Below are positions 26,573 to 34,735 of a stretch of 64,000 nt of DNA, piece after piece. The stretch is from JAYQKL01 sp049890195 (GTDB taxonomy: Bacteria > Pseudomonadota > Alphaproteobacteria > RS24). Positions within the stretch are counted from its first letter, which is position 1, and each line of letters opens with the position of its first letter. Below the pieces are notes generated by a model. It made no database searches and was not told the origin of the DNA. It saw only the letters and a list, made by a program, of their open reading frames with translations. Made by a program: the position numbers and the translations under genes. Location of the stretch: NCBI GenBank assembly GCA_049890195.1, contig JBMHBY010000006.1, forward strand, positions 186,001 through 250,000, in the 5' to 3' direction.

Positions 26573-27505
26573 TCAACTTAATGTGACAAATGCGGACGGG
26601 TCAAAAACATATTTTTCACTGCAGAATTCGCAGACGACTTTGATCATGCCGTCCTCAAGCATGTCATGGATTTCCTCATCGGAAAAAGTCTGGATGATGC
26701 GTTCAATCCGCTCAGCAGAACAATTACAGACGAAACGCACAGATACGGTGTCGAACACCCGCACACCATCTTCATTGAACAGGCGATAGGCAAGCATTTC
26801 CGCACTCAAAGCCGGGTCGAGCAACTCGTCGGCATCAGTCGTTTCCAAAAGACTTGTCAGTCGCCGCCAGTCATCCTCGGTGCAAACGCCTGTGCCGGCC
26901 GTTGTGACGTTTGACAGATCATCGCGCCAGCCACCTTCCTGCGCAGTCTGCTGCAGCAGTATCCCGCCGGCACGCCAAACAGTTGCCCCCTCGGGCGTTT
27001 GGGTTTTTTCCGCGGCAAGTTTGAGCCGTGTCTCAATCTGCTCTGACTGTTCGAAATACACATGCGCGGCATCCGTCAAGCTGCCCTCAAGCGGCACAAC
27101 CCCCTGATAATTTTCCATATCCGCGCCTTGATCAACCGTAAAGGCAATATGCCCTTTGCCCATCAGAACCTGCTGGCTCGGATTTTTGCCATACATGGCC
27201 AGCTTGTCCCGGTCGATTTTCGCATAGGCGCGGATTTGCCCACTGGTCTGCATGTCACAAATCAACATGGGCACTGGTCCGTCACTCTGGGTCTGGACGA
27301 CAAAGCGCCCTTCGAACTTCAATGATGAGCCGAGCATCACTGTCAACACCATAGCCTGCGCCAAAAGTCTGGCGACCGGCTCGGGATAATCATGACGCGA
27401 CAGGATTGTGTCGATTTCACCGCCAAGCCGGACGACACGCCCCTGCACATCCAGCCCCTCAATCTTATAGGGCAACGCGATATTGTCGGAACTTGTCTGG
27501 GTCAT
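26573..27505 (-). CDS. hslO: Redox-regulated chaperone Hsp33
   Basis: A 310-residue chaperone that is inactive when reduced and zinc-bound, and becomes a holdase on oxidation. The C-terminal zinc-binding switch has CNC near residue 263 and CEFC near 295, giving the four conserved cysteines. The N-terminal core (about 20-250) has the folded substrate-binding platform. It is the third gene of argD-argF-hslO, an arrangement common in alphaproteobacteria, 43 bp after argF. Confidence 0.95.
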   Translation of the reverse strand: MTQTSSDNIALPYKIEGLDVQGRVVRLGGEIDTILSRHDYPEPVARLLAQAMVLTVMLGSSLKFEGRFVVQTQSDGPVPMLICDMQTSGQIRAYAKIDRDKLAMYGKNPSQQVLMGKGHIAFTVDQGADMENYQGVVPLEGSLTDAAHVYFEQSEQIETRLKLAAEKTQTPEGATVWRAGGILLQQTAQEGGWRDDLSNVTTAGTGVCTEDDWRRLTSLLETTDADELLDPALSAEMLAYRLFNEDGVRVFDTVSVRFVCNCSAERIERIIQTFSDEEIHDMLEDGMIKVVCEFCSEKYVFDPSAFVTLS

Positions 27506-27548
27506 GCAAACTCTTTATCAGTCTTAGGGGCCACGCAACAGGAAAACG

Positions 27549-28487
27549 TCAGGCTTTGCCAAGGCACCAGTTCAGGATGGCTTTCTGGGCATGGTTGCGG
27601 TTCGCGGCCTCATCAAAGACGACCGAATCCGGGCCGTCAATCACGTCCGCAGTGACTTCATTGCCCCGATAGGCCGGCAGGCAGTGCATGAAAATGGCGT
27701 CATCGCCCAAATCCATCAACGCCTGGGTCACCTGAAAAGGCTGGAACGCCTCAGCCCGCTTGGCCGCAGTGTCAGGGTCATCCGACATCGACACCCAGCA
27801 ATCCGCATTAATGGCCGCCGCACCGCTGGCCGCCGCTTCCGCATCCGTGTCCACCGTAATTTTGGCGCCTTTGGACACAGCCCAGTCAACCACCTCTGCA
27901 GGTGGGCGGAATGTTTCAGCAACCGCCAGATGCAACTCGAAGCCCAGCAGGGCCGCCGCATGGATCCAGGACACGGCCACATTATTCCCGTCCCCCATCC
28001 AGGCGATTTTGCGGCCCTCAATCGGCCCGCGATGCTCCTCGAACGTCATGATGTCCGCAATGATCTGACAGGGGTGGGAAAACGCCGTCAATCCGTTAAT
28101 GACCGGGACTGAGGCATATTTGGCCAGCTCCAGAATGTTCTCATGCGGCCCGGTCCGCACCATCATGGCGTCCACATAGCCTGACAGAACCTGTGCCGTA
28201 TCCGACAATGGTTCGCCGCGCCCAAGCTGCATGTCGCTTTGGTTCAGCACCAGACTTTGCCCGCCAAGCTGACGCATCGCCAGATCAAATGAGACCCGTG
28301 TGCGGGTAGAGGGCTTGTCAAAGACCATGGCCAATAAATGACCTTTCAGGGGTGTGTCTGCATCCGCAGCGCCATGCGGCAGCCCGGCCCGCCGTTTTTT
28401 GCGCAAATGAGCGGCGTCAAGTATCCCGCGGACGTCCTGCGGGCTGAGATCCGACAAATCCAGAAAGTGTCTGATGGTGTCCGTCAT
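27549..28487 (-). CDS. argF: Ornithine carbamoyltransferase
   Basis: A 312-residue enzyme of arginine biosynthesis that forms citrulline from ornithine and carbamoyl phosphate. Carbamoyl phosphate motifs are STRTR near residue 60 and HPCQ near 137. The ornithine side has the SMSDD region near 233, and HCLPAYRGNEV near 265 with the reactive cysteine. The start overlaps the argD stop by 4 bp (ATGA), so the two are coupled. Its product feeds arginine, which the speA-speB operon elsewhere in the window consumes. Confidence 0.95.
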   Translation of the reverse strand: MTDTIRHFLDLSDLSPQDVRGILDAAHLRKKRRAGLPHGAADADTPLKGHLLAMVFDKPSTRTRVSFDLAMRQLGGQSLVLNQSDMQLGRGEPLSDTAQVLSGYVDAMMVRTGPHENILELAKYASVPVINGLTAFSHPCQIIADIMTFEEHRGPIEGRKIAWMGDGNNVAVSWIHAAALLGFELHLAVAETFRPPAEVVDWAVSKGAKITVDTDAEAAASGAAAINADCWVSMSDDPDTAAKRAEAFQPFQVTQALMDLGDDAIFMHCLPAYRGNEVTADVIDGPDSVVFDEAANRNHAQKAILNWCLGKA

Positions 28488-29686
28488 TGGCTTGAGTCCG
28501 TATTTTCGTCGGCCTGCAATGCCTTGCAGGCGGTTTCCAGCGCGGTCATGGCCGCCTCAATATCAGCATCTGTCAGGTTAAGCGGCGGAATCAAGCGCAC
28601 AACATTATCTCCGGCACCAACCGTCAACAAGTTCGCCTCACGCAGGGCGCTGACCATGTCACTGTTGAGCGGGACGGTTTTTATCCCGAGCATCAGGCCC
28701 TCCCCTCGAATCTCAGCAATCACGCCGGGAAATCTGTCTTTCAGGGCCGCGAGTTTCTGTTTCAACAGCAGACCAAGGCGCTCGACCTCAGCCAGAAACC
28801 CCTCCTCAGAGACGATCTCCAGCACCTTGGCACCGACAGCGACAGCCAGCGGGTTGCCGCCATAGGTCGAGCCATGTGTGCCCGGCACCATGCCGGAGGC
28901 CGCCCGTTCGGTCGCCAAAAACGCCCCAAGCGGAAAGCCGCCGCCGATACCCTTCGCGACAGCCATGATATCGGGGCTGATGCCGGCCCATTCATGGGCA
29001 AAAAGCCTGCCGGTCCGCCCGACACCACACTGCACCTCATCAACAATCAGCAGCAGATCATGGGCGTCACACAATGCACGCAGACCACGCATAAACTCGG
29101 TCGGAACAGGCATAATCCCGCCTTCACCCTGCACCGGCTCAATCAGCACAGCAGCGGTCTGCGGTCCGATGGCCTGCTCCACGAGATCCAAATCAAAGCC
29201 GTCAAGTTGCGTGAAGCCCTCCGGTGCCGGACCAAACCCGTCAAGATAAGCCCGGTTGCCGGCAGCGGCCAGCGTCGTCATGGTCCGGCCATGAAACGCA
29301 CCGGTGAAGGTGAGAATCTCATACCGGTCCGGCTCGCCCCTAGCGGCAAAATGTTTGCGGGCGGTTTTGATCGCACCTTCCATGGCTTCAGCACCGGAAT
29401 TGCAGAAAAAGACCTGATCAGCGAATGTCAGGGCACACAACCGGGCTGACAGGCTCTCCTGACCGGGGATGGTGTAAAGGTTCGAGGTGTGCCACAGCCT
29501 GTTTGCCTGATCCATCAGCGCCTCAATCAACCCCTGATGACTGTGGCCCAAGGCATTGACCGCAATGCCGGAGGCAAAGTCGAGATAAGCGTCTCCGCTC
29601 TCCGTGAAAAGCCACGCGCCCTCACCGCGCTCAAACGCCAGGCTCGAGCGGTTATAGGTTGGCATGACGTGGCTCTTTTCAACCAT
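28484..29686 (-). CDS. argD: Acetylornithine aminotransferase
   Basis: A 400-residue class III PLP aminotransferase of arginine synthesis; enzymes of this type often also act on N-succinyl-diaminopimelate in lysine synthesis. FCNSGAEAMEGAIKTAR near residue 93 and the PLP lysine in AVAKGIGGGFPLGA near 245 define it. VDEVQCGVGRTGR near 215 holds the Asp that contacts the PLP ring. The start at 29686 is chosen for its AAGG site; another ATG lies seven codons further in. It heads the leftward argD-argF-hslO block. Confidence 0.94.
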   Translation of the reverse strand: MVEKSHVMPTYNRSSLAFERGEGAWLFTESGDAYLDFASGIAVNALGHSHQGLIEALMDQANRLWHTSNLYTIPGQESLSARLCALTFADQVFFCNSGAEAMEGAIKTARKHFAARGEPDRYEILTFTGAFHGRTMTTLAAAGNRAYLDGFGPAPEGFTQLDGFDLDLVEQAIGPQTAAVLIEPVQGEGGIMPVPTEFMRGLRALCDAHDLLLIVDEVQCGVGRTGRLFAHEWAGISPDIMAVAKGIGGGFPLGAFLATERAASGMVPGTHGSTYGGNPLAVAVGAKVLEIVSEEGFLAEVERLGLLLKQKLAALKDRFPGVIAEIRGEGLMLGIKTVPLNSDMVSALREANLLTVGAGDNVVRLIPPLNLTDADIEAAMTALETACKALQADENTDSSQ

Positions 29687-29727
29687 GGAACACCTTATCA
29701 CCGGCCACAATAAAACCCGGCCGCCTC

Positions 29728-29768
29728 AAAAATAAAAAGCCGCCCATGCACTGACAGTGTTTGGCGGC
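29728..29768 (-). terminator. Intrinsic terminator of the ABC permease gene
   Basis: Read leftward, GCCGCC (29763-29768) pairs with GGCGGC (29739-29744), enclosing an inner CACTG/CAGTG stem. A run of TTTTTATTTTT follows (complement of 29728-29738). It separates the ABC permease gene from argD. Confidence 0.85.
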
Positions 29769-29832
29769 AACCAAGCTGGATTATCCTACGAAACCGGACA
29801 TTCTGTCAATGTCTTACCATACAATGACGCTG

Positions 29833-30681
29833 TCAGCTTTTGATGCGGTAGCCTTTGCGCAAAACGTGAAGATTGATCACCCAGAACACCACATTCAAGG
29901 CGATCATCAACCCAATGCCAATTGCGATGTCACCCTCAGCCTTGCCGGTGAAGCCGTAACGGAATCCATCAATGATGTAGAAAAAGGGATTGAACTGCGA
30001 GATGAGCTGGAACGTCTCAGGCAATTGCTTGATGGAATAAAACGTGCCCGACAAAAAGGCCAACGGCGTGATGATAAAGTTCATAATGGCCTGCATATGA
30101 TCGAATTTCTCAGACCAGATGCCTGCAATTGTCCCAATCTGGGCCATAAACAGCGACCCCATGACGGCGAAGTAGAAAACAGCCCAGACACGCTCATATA
30201 AAAAATCCACAAAGTAGATCATCCCAAGATAGGTCACAAACCCGACGACAAGCCCCCGCGTCAAGCCACCAAGGGCCAGAGCCAGGTTCATCTCAGTCGG
30301 CGACAGCGGTGGCATCAGGATATCAACGATATTTCCCATCACCTTTCCCGACAGCAGGGATGAGGAGGGATTGGAAAAGGCGTTTTGCAACATGGTCATG
30401 ATGATCAATCCCGGCGCCAAAAAGCTGATGAAGGGCACGCCATTGACATCCGGCCGGAATTTACCCAACGCAAGCGCAAAGACAGTCAAAAACAGCAGGG
30501 TCGTGATCACCGGCGCCACAACCGTCTGCGTCATGACTTTCCAAAAACGCTGTACCTCCTTGATGTAAAGGGTCCATACCCCGATCAGATTGACCCGTCC
30601 AAAGCGCCGCACTCCCAGCGCGTGCCAGTCATTTTGAAGGTTTTGTTCAGCCGATTTTGTGTTGCGTGACGTGTCAGACAT
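29833..30681 (-). CDS. ABC-2 type transporter permease
   Basis: A 282-residue inner membrane permease of the ABC-2 family with six transmembrane segments. The family signature is in ITPLAFLSGTFYSIKQLPE near residue 206, followed by NPFFYIIDGFRYGF near 232. It resembles YadH-like permeases. No ATP-binding subunit is adjacent in the window on either side, so the partner must be encoded elsewhere. The substrate is unknown. It is divergent from gcrA. Confidence 0.88.
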   Translation of the reverse strand: MSDTSRNTKSAEQNLQNDWHALGVRRFGRVNLIGVWTLYIKEVQRFWKVMTQTVVAPVITTLLFLTVFALALGKFRPDVNGVPFISFLAPGLIIMTMLQNAFSNPSSSLLSGKVMGNIVDILMPPLSPTEMNLALALGGLTRGLVVGFVTYLGMIYFVDFLYERVWAVFYFAVMGSLFMAQIGTIAGIWSEKFDHMQAIMNFIITPLAFLSGTFYSIKQLPETFQLISQFNPFFYIIDGFRYGFTGKAEGDIAIGIGLMIALNVVFWVINLHVLRKGYRIKS

Positions 30682-30799
30682 GATGATTTCTCGAGAGGAA
30701 GAACTTGAAAATAGAGCCTTTTTCAGGGGCAGGCAAGCCCCAGTCGGGGTCTCTGAAAGTTTATAAGGCAGGAAAAAGACCGCGAAACCGGTAAATCCC

Positions 30800-30856
30800 T
30801 GTGGATAAGAGGCTGTTCCAGGTTGAAAAATGTATCACATCTAGTAGGCTCGAATC
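30800..30856 (+). promoter_or_regulatory. gcrA control region: DnaA box and GANTC site
   Basis: TGTGGATAA (30800-30808) is a perfect DnaA box, TTATCCACA, on the minus strand. GAATC (30852-30856) is a GANTC site that CcrM would methylate. Both lie within 110 bp upstream of gcrA. In Caulobacter DnaA activates gcrA, and GcrA works with CcrM methylation; the same wiring here is inference. Nothing else was recognised in the 228-bp gap. Confidence 0.65.
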
Positions 30857-30909
30857 ATCAAATCCACTACATATTGTGGCTGTATCACTGACTTTTTGGG
30901 AGAAAATCG

Positions 30910-31395
30910 ATGGCCTGGACTGAAGATCGTGTTGAAATGCTCAAAAAATTATGGACGGAGGGGCTCAGTGCAAGCCAGATCGCCCGTCAGATGGGCGGGG
31001 TGACACGCAACGCCGTGATCGGAAAAGTTCATCGTCTTGGGCTGTCAGGTCGTGCAACCCCGGCCCGCGTGACCACAGCCAAAATCAATTCAACCGCGAC
31101 CACAGGCGCCCCGAGCCAGCCATCGATTGCAGCAACTAACCTGAGTTACAAGGAAGATGACACGCTGCAGCATATTGAAACACCTTCTGAGCCGGAACCC
31201 ATCTTGTCCAAAGAGGAACGCACCAGCGTTCTGAACCTTACGGAACACACCTGCAAATGGCCGGTCGGCGACCCGGGTACAAAGAATTTCCATTTCTGCG
31301 GGGCGCGCAGCAAAGCCAGCAGCCCCTATTGCGAAACCCATGCCGCCCAAGCCTATCAACCGACCGAGCGGCGGCGCAAAAGCAAAGCCGGCTGA
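30910..31395 (+). CDS. gcrA: GcrA cell cycle regulator
   Basis: A 161-residue sigma-70 cofactor specific to alphaproteobacteria. The N-terminal DNA-binding domain MAWTEDRVEMLKKLW (residues 1-15) continues into the helix-turn-helix SASQIARQMGGVTRNAVIGK (about 20-40). A variable Thr/Pro-rich linker separates it from the C-terminal sigma-70-binding domain, which contains CKWPVGDP near 115 and a FCG...YCETH segment. GcrA promotes transcription of cell division genes at CcrM-methylated promoters. It ends at a strong intrinsic terminator. Confidence 0.95.
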   Translation: MAWTEDRVEMLKKLWTEGLSASQIARQMGGVTRNAVIGKVHRLGLSGRATPARVTTAKINSTATTGAPSQPSIAATNLSYKEDDTLQHIETPSEPEPILSKEERTSVLNLTEHTCKWPVGDPGTKNFHFCGARSKASSPYCETHAAQAYQPTERRRKSKAG

Positions 31396-31437
31396 CCAAA
31401 TAAGGGCTGGTCAAAAAGCCCTCCCGGTTCTAGTCTT

Positions 31438-31471
31438 AAATCTGCTGCAACCCTATGCGGCAGATTTTTTT
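31438..31471 (+). terminator. Intrinsic terminator of gcrA
   Basis: AAATCTGC (31438-31445) pairs perfectly with GCAGATTT (31460-31467) around a short inner stem-loop, and T residues continue to 31471. It separates gcrA from the dehydrogenase gene. Confidence 0.87.
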
Positions 31472-31482
31472 GGGGGGTGTTC

Positions 31483-32298
31483 ATGACGGATTTAAACGGC
31501 AAACTCTTTTTCATTACAGGCGCCGGTGACGGCATCGGCAAGCAGACGGCTTTGCTGGCCGCCCGCAAAGGCGCACAAGTCATTGCCACCGACATCAATG
31601 CTGACAGCGCCTTGGCCACTGCCGCAGAAATCACCGAAACGGGCCAAAAAGCGCATGGCTATGGGCTGGACGTCACGGACCGGGAGGCGTTTTTTGATCT
31701 GGCGGATACCGTCAAGGCCACTCACGGCCCGGTTGACATCCTGATGAACAATGCCGGTGTAACCGTATATGCGTCGGCCGACAAGATGACCCAGGAGGAG
31801 CTGGACTGGGTGATGGGCATTAATTTCTTCGGCACAGTCACCGGCTGCAACGCCTTCCTGCCGCAGATGATGGCGCAAGGGAGCGGTCATATCATCAATG
31901 TATCCAGCATATTGGGCTTGATCGGTCTGCCCAATCAGGCCGGTTATTGCGCCAGCAAGTTTGCCGTTTTGGGTTACAGCGAGTCCCTGCGGCTGGAAAT
32001 GGCAGACCACAACATCAACGTCACGGTCGTCCACCCCGGTGGCGTCACTACCCGGATTGCCGAACGTGCCCGCATCATGCAAATTGAGGATGCTGAGGCA
32101 ATCCAGAAAAAGCTGGCTGAGGATTTTGCCCAGATGACCATCACCTCCCCTGAAAAAGCGGCCGAAATCATTTTGCGGGCCGTTGAAAAGGGCAAGGCCA
32201 AATGTCTTGTTGGTCCGGACGCAAAAGTTGTGGACTGGACCAAACGCCTGACCCCTGTAGGATACAGCGGTCTGATCAACCGCATGTTCAAAGTCTGA
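31483..32298 (+). CDS. Short-chain dehydrogenase/reductase
   Basis: A 271-residue classical SDR. The Rossmann cofactor motif GAGDGIGK starts near residue 13, and ATDIN near 36 has an Asp that favours NAD(H). NNAG is near 88. The catalytic set is Ser (NVSSILG near 139) with YCASK near 154. It is an oxidoreductase for an unidentified alcohol or ketone. The ATG at 31483 follows GGGGGG; an in-frame start two codons earlier would overlap that site. It is a single gene between two terminator or regulatory regions. Confidence 0.88.
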   Translation: MTDLNGKLFFITGAGDGIGKQTALLAARKGAQVIATDINADSALATAAEITETGQKAHGYGLDVTDREAFFDLADTVKATHGPVDILMNNAGVTVYASADKMTQEELDWVMGINFFGTVTGCNAFLPQMMAQGSGHIINVSSILGLIGLPNQAGYCASKFAVLGYSESLRLEMADHNINVTVVHPGGVTTRIAERARIMQIEDAEAIQKKLAEDFAQMTITSPEKAAEIILRAVEKGKAKCLVGPDAKVVDWTKRLTPVGYSGLINRMFKV

Positions 32299-32350
32299 AA
32301 CCGCTCAACGGTTTCCGTTCTTGACACAGCCACCCATATTGCCTAGTTAT

Positions 32351-32365
32351 TGCGAATAGTTATCA
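32351..32365 (+). promoter_or_regulatory. Fur-box-like inverted repeat
   Basis: TGCGAATAGTTATCA has the 7-1-7 layout of Fur sites, and its complement starts TGATAAC. Symmetry is imperfect (four of seven). It lies 20 bp before an iron-binding protein gene, which makes an iron-responsive operator plausible. Confidence 0.4.
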
Positions 32366-32384
32366 CTAACAACAAGACAACGGC

Positions 32385-33455
32385 ATGAACACTGGGTTTT
32401 CCCAAACTAAAATTCTGACGGCGGCAGCCTTTTTGGTCATGGTTGCGCTGCTCGCCTTCAGCCTGGAAGACAGCAATAGTGATGCGGATGTGACGGCGAC
32501 ACCCGCCACAACCGTCAACATCTACTCCTACCGCCAACCGTTTTTGATCGAACCGCTGTTTGCAGAGTTCACCGCCGAGACCGGGATACAGGTCAAAACC
32601 GTTTTCGCCAGCAAAGGCCTGATTGAACGGGTTGCTCTGGAGGGGAAACGCAGCCCCGTTGATGTTGTCCTGACCAAAAATTTTCATCACTTACAACGTG
32701 CGGGCGAAACCGTCGCGCGCCCTGTTGAGTCTGAAATCCTTTCGGCACATATTCCACCAGCCCTGCGTGATCCGGAAAACCGCTGGTTCGCATTGACCCA
32801 GCGTGCGCGGGTGCTGTTCGTTTCCAAAGAGCGTGTTTCTGAAACCCACATCAGCTATGAGTCTCTTGCTGATCCGAAATGGCGCGGCCGTCTGTGCATG
32901 CGCTCAGGCCAACACCCCTATAATCTCAGCCTGTTTGCCGGCCTGCTGACCCACTATGGGGAGGATTGGACACAAAGTTGGCTTGAAGGCGTCAAAGCCA
33001 ACCTTACCGGCAAGCCTGCCGGCAATGACCGGGCACAGGTTAAACAAGTGTTTTCCGGCGCCTGTGATGTGGCTTTGAGCAACACATATTACATGGGTGC
33101 AATGCTCGACAATGAGAAGAACCCTGAACAAAAAGATTGGGCATCCTCTGTTCGGATGGTTTTCCCGACAGGCCAGGATTTTGGAACCCACGTCAATGTC
33201 TCAGGTATGATCATGGCCAAATACGCCCCCAATCCGGAGGCGGCACAAAAGTTTATGGAATTCATGGTGTCTGAGAAAGCCCAAAAAGTATATGCACAAA
33301 CCAATTATGAGTATCCTGCCCGCCAATCCGTACCGGCCAGCAATTTGGTGGCAAGCTGGGGTGCATTGCACGCGGATACCACACCTCTGTCAAAAATTGC
33401 TGATCATTATGAAAAAACCAGCCTGCTGGTCGACAAGGTTGGGTTTAACGATTAA
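32385..33455 (+). CDS. Iron(III) ABC transporter substrate-binding protein
   Basis: A 356-residue periplasmic binding protein of the FbpA/FutA type. An N-terminal hydrophobic segment (about 10-26) serves for export. VNIYSYRQPFLIEPLFAEF near residue 44 is the usual opening of Fe3+-binding proteins. Late tyrosines in SNTYYMGAM near 233 match the paired Tyr that coordinate iron. No permease or ATPase gene is adjacent, so it is an orphan receptor that must feed a transporter encoded elsewhere. A Fur-like site precedes it. Confidence 0.85.
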   Translation: MNTGFSQTKILTAAAFLVMVALLAFSLEDSNSDADVTATPATTVNIYSYRQPFLIEPLFAEFTAETGIQVKTVFASKGLIERVALEGKRSPVDVVLTKNFHHLQRAGETVARPVESEILSAHIPPALRDPENRWFALTQRARVLFVSKERVSETHISYESLADPKWRGRLCMRSGQHPYNLSLFAGLLTHYGEDWTQSWLEGVKANLTGKPAGNDRAQVKQVFSGACDVALSNTYYMGAMLDNEKNPEQKDWASSVRMVFPTGQDFGTHVNVSGMIMAKYAPNPEAAQKFMEFMVSEKAQKVYAQTNYEYPARQSVPASNLVASWGALHADTTPLSKIADHYEKTSLLVDKVGFND

Positions 33456-33476
33456 AAAACGAATATTATGCACATT

Positions 33477-33505
33477 TTTTAATCATACTTATTTAATGAT
33501 TAAAA
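33477..33505. repeat. AT-rich 10-bp inverted repeat
   Basis: TTTTAATCAT (33477-33486) and ATGATTAAAA (33496-33505) form a perfect inverted repeat with a 9-base spacer, just after the iron-binding protein gene. It may be a weak terminator or a regulator site for the downstream porin operon. No long T run follows. Confidence 0.45.
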
Positions 33506-33609
33506 TTTAGTCATATTTCTTTTCGTGGTTTTTTTATTTTTCCGCCGGCCCAGGGAGAAAACATAATATATACCATTATTATCAATGGCTTAAATTTTTT
33601 TTATTTTTT

Positions 33610-33625
33610 TGGCACGTTTATTGTA
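33610..33625 (+). promoter_or_regulatory. Sigma-54 promoter of the porin-glnK-amtB operon
   Basis: TGGCACG, four bases, then TTGTA matches the -24/-12 consensus TGGCACG-N4-TTGCW except for T in place of C. It lies 50 bp upstream of the porin start, so the leader is about 40 bases. glnK-amtB operons are classic NtrC/sigma-54 targets. No clear NtrC palindrome was found upstream. Confidence 0.75.
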
Positions 33626-33675
33626 AATGAGCAGCGGTTAACGTTTTTCAAAGTGTAACAAGAAAGGAATCACCG

Positions 33676-34314
33676 ATGAAAACAGCTACTAAATTTGCAG
33701 CAGCGCTTCTGGCCGGCTCAGTGCTTTCAGCACCCGCCATGGCGCAGGAGCTATCCTTCAACGCCGGCGTCACCAGCAATTACATTTGGCGCGGCATGAC
33801 ACAGACCAATGACAATCCAGCCTTCCAGGCCGGGGCGGATCTTGGCTTTGACAGCGGCTTTTACCTTGGTACATGGGCGTCAAACGTCGATTTTGGTGAC
33901 GACACAAGCTATGAATGGGATGTGTATGGCGGCTATGCCGGCGAAGCGAACGGCGTCAGCTATGACATCGGATATATCGCCTATATTTATGACGGCAATG
34001 AGGATCTCGATTTCGCCGAAGTCTATGCCAGCATCGGAGCAGGTGGCGTCTCTTTCAGCTTGGCCTATCAGGTCGACAATGATGGTGATGAAGACTTGAA
34101 CCACCTTTACTACAATCTCGGCTATGAAACCGAGGTCGGCGCCTATACGGTCGGTGTGTCCGCCGGTATCTATGACTATGACGGTGACAATGCCGATGAG
34201 GTGAATGATTACGCCCTGACCATCTCCAAGGACGAATTCACGCTCGCCATCACCGATACGGACCTGTCAGGTGCTGATCCTGAAGTTTCCCTGTCATACG
34301 GCATCGAATTTTAA
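33676..34314 (+). CDS. TorF-family putative porin (TIGR02001 type)
   Basis: A 212-residue outer membrane protein. Residues 1-23 are a signal peptide ending AMA. The mature N-terminus contains the family hallmark VTSNYIWRGMTQTNDNPAFQAG, followed by alternating strands with acidic turns, and the chain ends in Phe (YGIEF), as barrel proteins do. TorF-type porins recurrently sit beside glnK-amtB. Passage of ammonium or small nitrogenous solutes is a reasonable inference but is not shown. It is the first gene behind the sigma-54 promoter. Confidence 0.85.
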   Translation: MKTATKFAAALLAGSVLSAPAMAQELSFNAGVTSNYIWRGMTQTNDNPAFQAGADLGFDSGFYLGTWASNVDFGDDTSYEWDVYGGYAGEANGVSYDIGYIAYIYDGNEDLDFAEVYASIGAGGVSFSLAYQVDNDGDEDLNHLYYNLGYETEVGAYTVGVSAGIYDYDGDNADEVNDYALTISKDEFTLAITDTDLSGADPEVSLSYGIEF

Positions 34315-34328
34315 TGCCACAAAAAAGT

Positions 34329-34358
34329 ACGGGCCATATGCGGCAACATATGACCCGT
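34329..34358 (+). other. Intercistronic hairpin between porin and glnK
   Basis: ACGGG-C-CATATG (34329-34340) pairs with CATATG-A-CCCGT (34347-34358), eleven pairs with one mismatch and a six-base loop. No T run follows. It probably stabilises the porin end of the message or causes partial termination, allowing more porin than GlnK/AmtB; this is inference. Confidence 0.6.
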
Positions 34359-34386
34359 ATGTTCTTGCGAACAGAAGGAGTTAACA

Positions 34387-34725
34387 ATGAAAATGCTCGT
34401 AGCCATTATCAAGCCCTTCAAACTAGACGATGTACGTGAAGCTCTGTCATCTGTCAATGTTGAAGGTGTGACGGTCACCGAAGTCAAAGGGTATGGCCGC
34501 CAAAAAGGGCAAACCGAAATATATCGGGGCGCCGAATATGAAATCAACTTTCTGCCGAAAATCAGGGTGGAAATCGCACTGGAAGACGATCAGGTGGACG
34601 CCGCCTCCGACGCAATAATCGAGGCGGCCAAAACCGGACAGATCGGTGACGGCAAGATTTTTGTCCTGCCGTTGGAAGCCGCAACCCGCATTCGCACAGG
34701 CGAAAGCGGCAGCGAAGCCATATAG
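34387..34725 (+). CDS. glnK: Nitrogen regulatory protein P-II
   Basis: A 112-residue trimeric signal protein. The T-loop RQKGQTEIYRGAEY carries the uridylylation site Tyr51. KMLVAIIKPFKLDDV at the start and GDGKIFVLPLEAATRIRTGE near 84 are the family signatures for ATP/2-oxoglutarate binding. Its place directly before amtB (10-bp gap) marks it as GlnK, which blocks AmtB when nitrogen is plentiful. Confidence 0.97.
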   Translation: MKMLVAIIKPFKLDDVREALSSVNVEGVTVTEVKGYGRQKGQTEIYRGAEYEINFLPKIRVEIALEDDQVDAASDAIIEAAKTGQIGDGKIFVLPLEAATRIRTGESGSEAI

Positions 34726-34735
34726 GAGTTCAGTC

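Noticed and set aside
33477..33505. A firm terminator after the iron-binding protein gene
   Set aside because: The stem is nearly all A/T and no adequate T run follows, so it is listed only as an inverted repeat.
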